Source of the DNA: an uncultured bacterium
GTDB taxonomy: Bacteria; Bacillota; Clostridia; Oscillospirales; Ruminococcaceae
Length of the DNA: 6,412 nucleotides
Direction of reading: 5' to 3'
NCBI GenBank assembly: GCA_905214265.1
Contig: CAJMLQ010000155.1
Location: forward strand, 1 to 6,412
Positions 1-5,913 of the stretch are shown here, piece after piece; position 1 is the first letter of the stretch, and the number at the start of each line of letters is the position of its first letter. Made by a program: the position numbers and the translations under genes. The notes beneath the pieces are model-generated. The model had not been told where the DNA came from. It ran no database searches and worked only from the letters and a program-made list of their open reading frames with translations.

Positions 1-28
1 CAAGCGTATGGCATTGCTTTAAACTTGA

Positions 29-319
29 CCGCAAAACTTCTTCATGCTCGACATGATGGGCGCGGATATTTCGGTGGACGGCCGTGTCGCCGTCGTCGAG
101 GGTACGGGACGCCTGATGGGAGCGCCGGTTCGGGCAACCGATCTCCGGGCAGGCGTGGCGCTGGTTATCGCTGGGCTGGCTGCTGTCGGCACCACGGAAG
201 TGGAAGATATTTACCATGTTGAGCGCGGATATGAGGAGCTGGAAAACAAGCTGCGGGCTTTGGGCGCCGACATCCGCAAAATATCCGTCCCGGAAGGCTA
301 TATGGCACAGGCGCTGTAG
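29..319 (+). pseudogene. murA: 3' end of murA (UDP-N-acetylglucosamine 1-carboxyvinyltransferase), frame interrupted
   Basis: MurA transfers enolpyruvate from PEP to UDP-GlcNAc, the first committed cytoplasmic step of peptidoglycan synthesis. Only the last 90 or so residues of a roughly 420-residue enzyme are readable. The match to the family C-terminus is clear: MGADI, VVEGTGRLMGAPV, ATDLRAG (its Arg corresponds to the PEP-contacting Arg397 of the enterobacterial enzyme), IYHVERGYE and KLRALGADIR. The frame ends at TAG 317-319. Upstream, the same frame meets TAA at 20-22 and TGA at 26-28, where an intact murA would still be coding, and the stretch before MGADI looks shorter than in typical homologues. 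The ATG at 44 has no Shine-Dalgarno, so it is unlikely to be a true start. The N-terminal part with the catalytic Cys lies outside the window. Either this is a decayed second murA copy (Firmicutes often carry two) or there is a sequence or assembly error near the edge. Family assignment is sure; broken status is less so. Confidence 0.75.
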
Positions 320-377
320 CTGTTGGGCGGAAGTAGGTGGTTCATCCGGGCTGCTGCAACGGAGCAGGGCGATCCCT

Positions 378-394
378 GGCCGCAGCGGCCTTTT
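378..394 (+). terminator. Possible weak intrinsic terminator after murA
   Basis: GGCCG-CAG-CGGCC forms a 5-bp all-GC stem with a 3-nt loop and is followed directly by TTTT (391-394). It lies in the 107-nt gap between the murA stop and the hydrolase start, which holds no gene. The stem is short and the T run has only four bases, so termination may be partial. The downstream Shine-Dalgarno starts about 20 nt later. Confidence 0.4.
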
Positions 395-412
395 GTCGCA
401 TTAAGGTGATTG

Positions 413-420
413 AAAGGAGG
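413..420 (+). promoter_or_regulatory. Shine-Dalgarno that fixes the hydrolase start
   Basis: AAAGGAGG is a near-perfect anti-16S match 6 nt before the ATG at 427. It decides in favour of ATG 427 over the in-frame GTG at 337, which would add 30 residues unlike the family. Confidence 0.85.
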
Positions 421-426
421 ACCGGG

Positions 427-1215
427 ATGTTCTTTTATAATTTGTGCAGCTCCAGCGGGGGGAATTCCAGCTATCTCGGTTCCCTTACAAATGGGATTCT
501 CTTTGACGCGGGAATCGGCATCCGGAATTTTCAGCGGGCCATGGCGCTGGCAGGGGTTCCGCCGGAAGCGGTCCGCGCTATTTTTGTGACCCACGAACAC
601 AGTGATCACATCCAGGGCCTGGGTGCGATTTCCTCCCGGTTTGATATCCCGATCTACGGCTCACGAGGTACCATCGGTGCGCTGCTGGCGAAGGGAATCC
701 TGACGGCGGGTCAGAATGTACATATCCTGGAAGAGCCGGAAGAAGTGGCAGGATTTTATGTCACACCCTTCCGGACGCCCCATGACAGCGTGGAAAGCAC
801 AGGCTTCCACGTGGACGCCGAAAACGGCCGGTCGGTGGGAATCTGCACGGATCTGGGATATCCCAGCGACGATGTGATGCGGGGTCTGCTGGGGTGCGAT
901 TTCGTCATGTTGGAGTCCAACTATGACCGAAAAATGCTTTTAAACGGCAGTTATCCCCCCTACTTGAAGCAGCGCATCCGGTCACGCCATGGACACCTCT
1001 CCAACGACCAGTGCGCGCAGACCATTGAGCAGCTGGTCTATAACGGGTCGACACAGTTCGTGTTGGCTCATCTCAGCGAGGAAAATAACCGCCCGGAGAT
1101 CGCGTTGAGCCATTCCCGGGAGTATCTGGCCGGGCGGACAATGTTGGATGGACGGGATTACCGGATTAACGTGCTCCCGCGGTTTACTCAGGGCAGGAGG
1201 TTTGAGATTGGATGA
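427..1215 (+). CDS. YycJ/WalJ-type metallo-beta-lactamase-fold hydrolase
   Basis: A 262-residue cytoplasmic metal-dependent hydrolase of the metallo-beta-lactamase fold, YycJ/WalJ (VicX) subgroup. The metal-binding motif HEHSDH is at residues 56-61. Further likely ligands are His119 (TPHDS), Asp142 (CTDLGY) and His215 (LAHLSEENN). The stretches MLESNYD (161-167) and GHLSN (189-193) are typical of this subgroup rather than of true beta-lactamases or glyoxalases. There is no signal peptide or membrane segment. Family knowledge: YycJ proteins are encoded with the WalRK cell-wall regulator in Bacilli, and the Bacillus anthracis member was reported as an exonuclease in mismatch repair; the physiological role elsewhere is uncertain. 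In B. subtilis walJ also lies close to rlmH, so the adjacency seen here fits an old neighbourhood, though walRK is absent from the window. The last codons overlap rlmH, implying translational coupling. Family call is firm; substrate is unknown. Confidence 0.9.
   Translation: MFFYNLCSSSGGNSSYLGSLTNGILFDAGIGIRNFQRAMALAGVPPEAVRAIFVTHEHSDHIQGLGAISSRFDIPIYGSRGTIGALLAKGILTAGQNVHILEEPEEVAGFYVTPFRTPHDSVESTGFHVDAENGRSVGICTDLGYPSDDVMRGLLGCDFVMLESNYDRKMLLNGSYPPYLKQRIRSRHGHLSNDQCAQTIEQLVYNGSTQFVLAHLSEENNRPEIALSHSREYLAGRTMLDGRDYRINVLPRFTQGRRFEIG
1195..1200 (+). promoter_or_regulatory. Shine-Dalgarno for rlmH inside the hydrolase gene
   Basis: AGGAGG lies within the last codons of the hydrolase gene, 11 nt before ATG 1212 and 14 nt before the alternative ATG 1215. 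The shorter spacing slightly favours 1212. Confidence 0.65.
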
Positions 1216-1694
1216 TGACGGTTCACCTGCTCTGCGTGGGGAGGCTCAAGGAAGCGTATCTGTCCGACGCTTGTAGGGAGTATCAGAAACGGCTGAGTGC
1301 TTTCTGCCGTCTGAACTTGGTGGAGTTGCCGGAATACCGGCTGCCGGACAACCCTTCGGCGGCGGAAATTGCAGGTTGCATCCGCCGGGAGGGCGAGGAG
1401 ATCCTCGCCAAGATCCCCAGGGACGCCCTAGTCATCCCTATGTGCATCGAGGGAAAGCAGCTTTCCTCCGAGGAGCTATCGGCGGAGCTTGCTGCAGCCG
1501 GCGTTCGGGGAGTGAGTCAGGTCTGTTTCGTTATCGGCGGTTCCTATGGGCTGTCCGATGCGGTCAAGGCGGCGGGAAAGCTGCGGCTTTCCATGTCACG
1601 GATGACCTTTCCCCATCAGCTGGCCCGGGTCATGCTGCTGGAACAGATCTACCGGGCGTTTTCCATTGCGTTCGGGGGAAAATACCACAAATAA
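1212..1694 (+). CDS. rlmH: 23S rRNA (pseudouridine1915-N3)-methyltransferase RlmH
   Basis: RlmH (YbeA/OrfX family) is a small SPOUT methyltransferase that uses S-adenosylmethionine to methylate N3 of pseudouridine 1915 in helix 69 of 23S rRNA, acting on assembled 70S ribosomes. The product is 160 residues, or 159 if ATG 1215 is used; the family norm is about 155-160. Visible signatures are the N-terminal LLCVGRLKE strand, the FVIGGSYGL SAM-binding loop (residues 106-114), the knot-region motif LSMSRMTFPHQLAR (126-139), the helix EQIYRAFSI and the conserved C-terminal YHK. ATG 1212 overlaps the upstream TGA stop (ATGA), so it is probably translated by coupling from the hydrolase mRNA. The 3' end of rlmH is where SCC elements integrate in staphylococci, but nothing here suggests an insertion. 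Length and motifs are intact and the call is firm. Confidence 0.95.
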   Translation: MMTVHLLCVGRLKEAYLSDACREYQKRLSAFCRLNLVELPEYRLPDNPSAAEIAGCIRREGEEILAKIPRDALVIPMCIEGKQLSSEELSAELAAAGVRGVSQVCFVIGGSYGLSDAVKAAGKLRLSMSRMTFPHQLARVMLLEQIYRAFSIAFGGKYHK

Positions 1695-1706
1695 TTGCTG
1701 ATTCTT

Positions 1707-1726
1707 ACGCGGGTAACCGCGTTTTT
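1707..1726 (+). terminator. Terminator-like hairpin between rlmH and bipA, possible attenuator
   Basis: ACGCGG-GTAA-CCGCGT is a perfect 6-bp stem closed by a GNRA-type tetraloop, running directly into five Ts (1722-1726). The GGAGG ribosome binding site of bipA follows immediately at 1727. It has the form of a short intrinsic terminator for the rlmH transcript. Because no separate bipA promoter is visible after it, partial read-through or attenuation is plausible. The stem is short, so strength is uncertain. Confidence 0.55.
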
Positions 1727-1731
1727 GGAGG
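1727..1731 (+). promoter_or_regulatory. Shine-Dalgarno that fixes the TTG start of bipA
   Basis: GGAGG lies 8 nt before TTG 1740. The encoded protein then begins (M)IREDLRNIAI, the usual N-terminus of clostridial BipA. This rules out the longer in-frame reading from TTG 1695, which would translate through the hairpin. Confidence 0.8.
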
Positions 1732-1739
1732 TTTTACGT

Positions 1740-3563
1740 TTGATTCGTGAAGATTTGAGAAATATTGCCATTGTCGCCCACGTTGACCACGGCAAAACCA
1801 CCCTGGTGGACGAGATGCTCAAGCAGGGCGGCGCCTTCCGGCAGAACCAGGTGGTGGAGGAGCGCGTCATGGACTCCAATGATCTGGAGCGGGAGCGCGG
1901 CATCACGATTTTGGCCAAAAACACGTCCTGCACCTATAACGGCGTCAAGATCAACATCATCGACACCCCCGGTCACGCCGATTTCGGCGGCGAGGTGGAG
2001 CGCGTCCTCAAGATGGTGGATGGCATTTTGCTGCTGGTGGACGCTTTTGAGGGCCCCATGCCTCAGACTCGGTTCGTCCTGCAGAAGGCTATGGAGCTGG
2101 GACACAAGATCATTGTGGTCGTCAACAAGATCGACCGGCCCGACGCTCGGCTTTACGAAGTGCAGGAAGAGGTCCTGGAGCTGCTGATGGATCTTAACGC
2201 CAGCGACGAACAGTTGGACAGCCCGGTGGTGTTCTGCTCCGGGCGGGACGGCACTGCATCCTTTGCACCGGAGATCAAGGGCACCGATCTGCGGCCGCTG
2301 TTCGATAAGATCGTCGAGCACATCAATCCGCCAGAGGGCGATCCGGAGGGTTCCTTCCAGATGATGGTCTCAGCTATCGATTACAACGACTACGTGGGCC
2401 GTATCGTCATTGGCCGCATCACCCGCGGCACTGTCCGGCAGGGCCAGGAAGTTGCTGTCTGCGACTACCACAATCCGGAGACCCATTATAAGGGAAAGGT
2501 CGTTTCTCTTTATGAGATCGACGGGCTGAAGCGGGTCCCCTGCGACAGCGCCAAAGTAGGCGATATCGTCTGCATTTCCGGTATCGAGCAGGCTACCATC
2601 GGTGAAACGCTGTGCGATGTGGGCGCGGAGGAGCCGCTGGTCTTCTCCAAAATCTCCCAGCCTACGGTGGAAATGACCTTCTCTGTGAACAATTCGCCGT
2701 TTGCCGGACGGGAGGGGAAATACGTCACCTCGCGGCAGATTCGGGAACGGCTTTACAAGGAACTTCTGAAGGACGTTTCTCTGAAGGTCCACGACACCGA
2801 CTCCACGGACAGCTTCCTGGTAGCCGGGCGCGGGGAGATGCATCTGTCCATCCTCATCGAGACCATGCGCCGGGAGGGCTATGAGTTCCAGGTTTCCACG
2901 CCCCATGTGCTCTTCAAGGAGATTGACGGCGTGAAGTGCGAGCCTATCGAGCGGCTGGTTATTGACGTCCCGGAAGAATCCATGGGCTCGGTCATGGAAA
3001 AAATGGGGACCCGCAAAGGTGAGCTTCAGCACATGACCCCCCAGGGCAGCCGGATGAAGCTGGAATTTCTCATCCCTGCCCGCGGGCTGTTTGGGTATAA
3101 GAACGAATTCCTTACCGACACCAAGGGCGAGGGCATTATGGCGTCGGTGTTCGATAGCTATCAGCCCATGAAAGGTGAAATTCCGCGACGGAGTGTCGGC
3201 TCGTTGATTGCTTTTGAGACCGGAACCGCTGTCACCTATGGCCTTTACAACGCTCAGGAGCGCGGTCAACTGTTCATCGGCGCCGGCACCGAGGTCTATG
3301 AGGGCATGGTCGTCGGCCAGTCTCCCAAGGGCGAGGACCTGGTGGTCAATGTCTGCAAGAAAAAGCAGATGACCAATACCCGAGCCTCCGGTTCCGACGA
3401 CGCGCTGCGGCTGGTTCCTCCAAAAGAGATGAGCCTGGAGCAGTGCATCGAGTATATCGACGAGGACGAGCTTATTGAGGTCACACCCAAGAGTCTGCGG
3501 ATTCGGAAAGCTATTCTGGATAAGGCTCTCCGCGCTAAGGCCAAGAGCCGGGCCCAAGTGTAA
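1740..3563 (+). CDS. typA: Ribosome-associated translational GTPase TypA/BipA
   Basis: TypA/BipA is an EF-G-like translational GTPase that binds the ribosome and supports 50S assembly and growth under cold or other stress. At 607 residues from the TTG start it matches the family length (about 605-615). All GTPase motifs are present: G1 AHVDHGKTT (13-21), switch I RERGIT (about 51-56), G3 DTPGH (75-79), G4 NKID (129-132) and a G5-like CSGRDG (166-171). The beta-barrel domain II follows, then the two EF-G-like alpha/beta domains (around VEMTFSVNNSPFAGREGK and the AGRGEMHLSIL motif). The BipA-specific C-terminal domain carries NTRASGSDDALRLVPP (starting near 546), the signature that separates BipA from EF-G and LepA. 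The gene starts 45 nt after rlmH, beyond a terminator-like hairpin, and ends at a strong terminator. The TTG start may lower initiation efficiency. No frame damage is seen. Confidence 0.96.
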   Translation: MIREDLRNIAIVAHVDHGKTTLVDEMLKQGGAFRQNQVVEERVMDSNDLERERGITILAKNTSCTYNGVKINIIDTPGHADFGGEVERVLKMVDGILLLVDAFEGPMPQTRFVLQKAMELGHKIIVVVNKIDRPDARLYEVQEEVLELLMDLNASDEQLDSPVVFCSGRDGTASFAPEIKGTDLRPLFDKIVEHINPPEGDPEGSFQMMVSAIDYNDYVGRIVIGRITRGTVRQGQEVAVCDYHNPETHYKGKVVSLYEIDGLKRVPCDSAKVGDIVCISGIEQATIGETLCDVGAEEPLVFSKISQPTVEMTFSVNNSPFAGREGKYVTSRQIRERLYKELLKDVSLKVHDTDSTDSFLVAGRGEMHLSILIETMRREGYEFQVSTPHVLFKEIDGVKCEPIERLVIDVPEESMGSVMEKMGTRKGELQHMTPQGSRMKLEFLIPARGLFGYKNEFLTDTKGEGIMASVFDSYQPMKGEIPRRSVGSLIAFETGTAVTYGLYNAQERGQLFIGAGTEVYEGMVVGQSPKGEDLVVNVCKKKQMTNTRASGSDDALRLVPPKEMSLEQCIEYIDEDELIEVTPKSLRIRKAILDKALRAKAKSRAQV

Positions 3564-3566
3564 GAA

Positions 3567-3600
3567 AAACCCCCTTCATCCAACCGGATGGAGGGGGTTT
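3567..3600. terminator. Strong bidirectional intrinsic terminator between convergent genes
   Basis: AAACCCCCTTCATCC (3567-3581) pairs with GGATGGAGGGGGTTT (3586-3600) around an AACC loop, giving 15 bp with one G-T wobble. It begins 3 nt after the bipA stop codon and ends 5 nt beyond the vanW-like stop codon. On the + strand the 3' T run is short (TTTGCG). On the - strand the GC stem is followed by TTTTTCTT, so termination of the - strand operon should be the stronger direction. A single structure serves both transcription units. Confidence 0.92.
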
Positions 3601-3605
3601 GCGTA

Positions 3606-4430
3606 TTAACGGAAGCGTTCCGGAACAATCAGGGCAGGATCGTAAAGGACCTTGGCGTGATTTTCCAGCAGCAGCTTATCGGAGAGGATTTCTCCCGTGG
3701 ATTTGCAGCAGACCCGGCGGAACAGCTTGTTGTGGCGGTAAACCCCATCCGATTCCCGCGTGAACCAGGCTTCTTCTTCCCGAATATGATAGCTTTCTCG
3801 AAGAGGTTCGGTGGTTCGGAGTTCGCCATTCAAATACTGCTCATCAAGCCAGACCACCAGCTGAAAGGGCTGTGCGGTATCGTTGCGGAAGCGGTAATCG
3901 CGATAATTGTAGAGAATGGAGGTGCCAGCGCCAAAGGGAACCTTCCGGCCAAAGTCGGGGAATAGGTCTACTCCATTGTGATGGTGATGTTCGGTGACAG
4001 TCAGCGGAGAGTGAAGCACCATCCAGTGGATGAGATTGGTGAACTGGCACATCCCTCCGCCGGTCCCGGAGGAGGGGACGCCGTTTTGGATGGTCAGTCC
4101 TTCCCGATAGCCTTTCCGGACGGTGCAATTGCCCACCAGCCGCCAAAAGGAAAAGGTTTCGCCGGGGCGGATGAGGATCTTGTCCACATGGGGAGCCGCC
4201 AGCGCAAGATTGACCGCCTTGTTTTCCTGGAGGACCGGATCGGCGTTTCCGAGCTTCCGGCGGATCAGGGAGGAATGGCTCTTAACGGTTACCGGGAGCA
4301 GGGAATCCGCCCGGACGGAAGCAAATTTTTCGCCGGAAACGAGGTCCTGCAGCGTCCGCTTTCCGATCTCCTTCCAGGTGGAGATGCGATAGGTCAGCGG
4401 GGAAATTTCACAGAAAAGACGGCGCGCCAT
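3606..4430 (-). CDS. VanW-family protein (stand-alone, vanB-type VanW-like)
   Basis: A 274-residue protein with a VanW domain and no signal peptide or membrane segment. The core is textbook for the family: IRPGETFSFW (87-96), LVGNCTVRKGYREGLTIQNG, the glycine-rich GTGGGMCQFTN (122-132), an HHHH run (148-151), PFGAGTS (165-171) and a YRFRND strand. Length and layout, with about 70 leading residues before the domain, resemble VanW of vanB-type clusters (about 275 residues) rather than the long membrane-anchored VanW/G5 proteins of clostridia. The biochemical function of VanW is unknown and it is not itself a proven resistance determinant. No vanS, vanR, vanH, ligase or vanX is present, so this is best read as a chromosomal paralogue, possibly envelope-related. 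The ATG has GGAGG 5 nt upstream (4436-4440), overlapping the esterase stop codon, a 9-nt intergenic gap that implies co-translation. It is the last gene of the - strand operon. Confidence 0.9.
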   Translation of the reverse strand: MARRLFCEISPLTYRISTWKEIGKRTLQDLVSGEKFASVRADSLLPVTVKSHSSLIRRKLGNADPVLQENKAVNLALAAPHVDKILIRPGETFSFWRLVGNCTVRKGYREGLTIQNGVPSSGTGGGMCQFTNLIHWMVLHSPLTVTEHHHHNGVDLFPDFGRKVPFGAGTSILYNYRDYRFRNDTAQPFQLVVWLDEQYLNGELRTTEPLRESYHIREEEAWFTRESDGVYRHNKLFRRVCCKSTGEILSDKLLLENHAKVLYDPALIVPERFR

Positions 4431-4439
4431 AACAGCCTC

Positions 4440-5378
4440 CTAACGAGTTTCCTCCGGTTCCTCCGGAAGCTCGAGGGTTCGGACCAGCGTTTCCTCAACG
4501 TGGTTGAGGGCGGCCCGTACTTGAGCCTCCACGACAGTGGCTTGCTCCGGATCGGTAATCAGGCTGGCGGTTGCGGGCTTGAAATAATCTTCCAAAAAGC
4601 CGTGGATGGAGCCGGGAATCTGACAGAGCTCTGTTGGTACACCGGCCTCTTTCAACATTTCTGCGTATCGCGCACCCTCCGCATTCAAAGAATCAAATTC
4701 AGCGGTCATGATCAGGGCGGGCGGAAGGCCTTCCAGATCCACAGGCTCCGCAAAGACCGGCGAGACCAACGGGTCACGGCGCTGGTCAATCCGGGTGTAC
4801 ATTTCGTTGAAGGAGAGCAGGGCCGCGGAAGGGAGGGCCTCGGGATATTTGGGCTTTTCGAAGGGACTTTCGAAAAGGTTCAGATAGGGATAAGTCATCA
4901 ACTGGGCGCAGAGGGAAAATTCACCGGTCCGGCCGGCCAGAATGCTGACCGCCGCGGTGAGATTTCCACCGGCGCTGTGGCCGAAGACCGCCATGCGTTT
5001 CGGGTCGATCCCATAGGCGAAGGCGTGGTCGTGAAAATAGAGGATCACATCGTAAACGTCCTCCAATGCTGCCGGAAAGGGATGCTTGGGAGAGCGGCGG
5101 TAGTTGATGGAAACGATGGTGATCTCCAGCTCTCTCCGGAGATGTTCGCAGAGAGCGTCACTTTCCGAGGCGTCTCCAAAGGCAAAGCCGCCGCCGTGAA
5201 GCTCAAAAACCACCGGATTTTTCAGAGAAGCACCGCCAGGGTGGAGAAAGACCTCGACTTCGCCGGAGCGGCTGGGAATCAGCAGACGTTGGCCGCTGCC
5301 AGTGAGGCGAGAGGCAGGATCCAGGGTGGCCTTCAGCGACGCAGCCATGTTGGCGCGAAGTTTTTTCAGATTAATCAT
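4440..5378 (-). CDS. Alpha/beta-hydrolase, HSL-type esterase/lipase family
   Basis: A 312-residue serine hydrolase of the hormone-sensitive-lipase (Abhydrolase_3) type, likely cleaving carboxyl esters of small acyl substrates; the natural substrate cannot be told. From the chosen start, the oxyanion-hole motif HGGGF is at residues 61-65, the nucleophile elbow GHSAGG is at 133-138 with Ser135, the acid is probably Asp229 in TAEFDSL, and the base is His259 in GSIHGF. NYRRSPKHPFPAALEDV is the usual HSL-type segment between them. No export signal is evident, so it is probably cytoplasmic. ATG 5378 is preferred because AGGA lies 8 nt upstream and it leaves a 16-nt gap after the GNAT gene. An in-frame TTG at 5420 would overlap that gene by 26 nt. 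The C-terminus ends in an acidic tail (ELPEEPEETR). It is cotranscribed with its neighbours. Family call is firm. Confidence 0.92.
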   Translation of the reverse strand: MINLKKLRANMAASLKATLDPASRLTGSGQRLLIPSRSGEVEVFLHPGGASLKNPVVFELHGGGFAFGDASESDALCEHLRRELEITIVSINYRRSPKHPFPAALEDVYDVILYFHDHAFAYGIDPKRMAVFGHSAGGNLTAAVSILAGRTGEFSLCAQLMTYPYLNLFESPFEKPKYPEALPSAALLSFNEMYTRIDQRRDPLVSPVFAEPVDLEGLPPALIMTAEFDSLNAEGARYAEMLKEAGVPTELCQIPGSIHGFLEDYFKPATASLITDPEQATVVEAQVRAALNHVEETLVRTLELPEEPEETR

Positions 5379-5386
5379 AAAGCTGT

Positions 5387-5390
5387 TCCT
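5387..5390 (-). promoter_or_regulatory. Weak Shine-Dalgarno supporting the esterase start
   Basis: AGGA (within GCAGGAAC on the - strand) sits 8 nt before ATG 5378. It is weaker than the sites of the neighbouring genes, so some translational coupling to the GNAT gene ending 17 nt upstream is likely. Confidence 0.5.
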
Positions 5391-5394
5391 GCTA

Positions 5395-5883
5395 TCAGCG
5401 AAGGGGGAGCTCAAATTCAAACTCGTGGAGCAGGGGGATACCGTCCCGGCCGGTCAGGGGGATACCGGCGCGCAGTTCCCTGGCGCGGTCCAGCGCGTTC
5501 AGATGGACCGCTTTCAGGGAAAATCCGCGTTTCTGGTACCAGCGTATGGCAGGGGTATTGTCGTTGGTCGTGATCAGCCAGAGGCGGCGGCATCCGGCCG
5601 CGTCGGCCGCACTCCGGGCCGCATCAACCAGTGCCGCGCCAATTCCCGCGCCCTCCCGGTAGCTGATGAGAGCGGTGATCTCGCAGTCCTCCCCTTCAAT
5701 GTTGTAGAGGAGAAGGCCCAGGATCTGGCCATCCTCCAGGCAGACAAAGCCGGGCTCTACGCTGGCATCCAGAAGACGCCCGCAGGAAACGATCATGGGG
5801 CCGCCCCGTTCCACGCGGACGATTTCATTGGCTTGGGGGCGGATACTGTCCGTAACAGGTGATATGATCCAGGAATGCTCCAT
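5395..5883 (-). CDS. GNAT-family N-acetyltransferase
   Basis: A 162-residue GCN5-related acetyltransferase that would move an acetyl group from acetyl-CoA to an amine; the acceptor is unknown. Acetyl-CoA motif A is seen as ISYREGAGIGAALVDAA (73-89), containing R/Q-x-x-G-x-G. Motif B is WLITTNDNTPAIRWYQKRGF (102-121), where the NxxA and YxKxGF pattern is typical. The C-terminal GRDGIPLLHEFEFEL resembles a Firmicutes GNAT subgroup whose members end in a similar DGIP-x(5)-E-x-E tail. There is no signal peptide or membrane segment. AAGGAG (5892-5897) lies 8 nt before the ATG, which supports this start. The gene follows the UPF0210 gene by 30 nt and precedes the esterase by 16 nt, so it is an internal gene of the - strand operon. 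Protein, small-molecule or antibiotic acetylation are all possible and the sequence does not discriminate. Confidence 0.9.
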   Translation of the reverse strand: MEHSWIISPVTDSIRPQANEIVRVERGGPMIVSCGRLLDASVEPGFVCLEDGQILGLLLYNIEGEDCEITALISYREGAGIGAALVDAARSAADAAGCRRLWLITTNDNTPAIRWYQKRGFSLKAVHLNALDRARELRAGIPLTGRDGIPLLHEFEFELPLR

Positions 5884-5913
5884 GGAAAAGACTCCTTCCG
5901 ACTTGAGAGTGCC

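Noticed and set aside
337..426. Extended GTG start at 337 for the hydrolase
   Set aside because: The added residues do not resemble the family and include the terminator-like hairpin; ATG 427 has a near-perfect Shine-Dalgarno.
427..1215. Beta-lactam resistance enzyme
   Set aside because: The fold is shared, but the GHLSN and LAHLSEENN signatures and the lack of a signal peptide place it in the YycJ group, not among secreted beta-lactamases.
1675..1700. Possible SCC-type attachment site at the 3' end of rlmH
   Set aside because: The conserved YHK codons are present because of protein conservation. There is no recombinase, no direct repeat and no inserted DNA; bipA follows at once.
1734..2321. 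- strand open frame of 195 codons opposite the bipA GTPase domain
   Set aside because: It is a shadow of the strongly conserved G-domain codons and has no plausible ribosome site.
2370..3557. Long - strand open frame (395 codons) opposite bipA
   Set aside because: It is fully antisense to a conserved full-length GTPase gene and its translation shows no family motif.
3606..4430. Part of a vancomycin-resistance cluster
   Set aside because: Only the VanW-like gene is present, and its neighbours are unrelated to D-Ala-D-Lac synthesis.
3978..5573. Long + strand open frame (531 codons) opposite the VanW-like and esterase genes
   Set aside because: It lies antisense to two genes with clear motifs, has no recognisable domain or ribosome site, and is explained by GC-rich codon bias opposite real genes.
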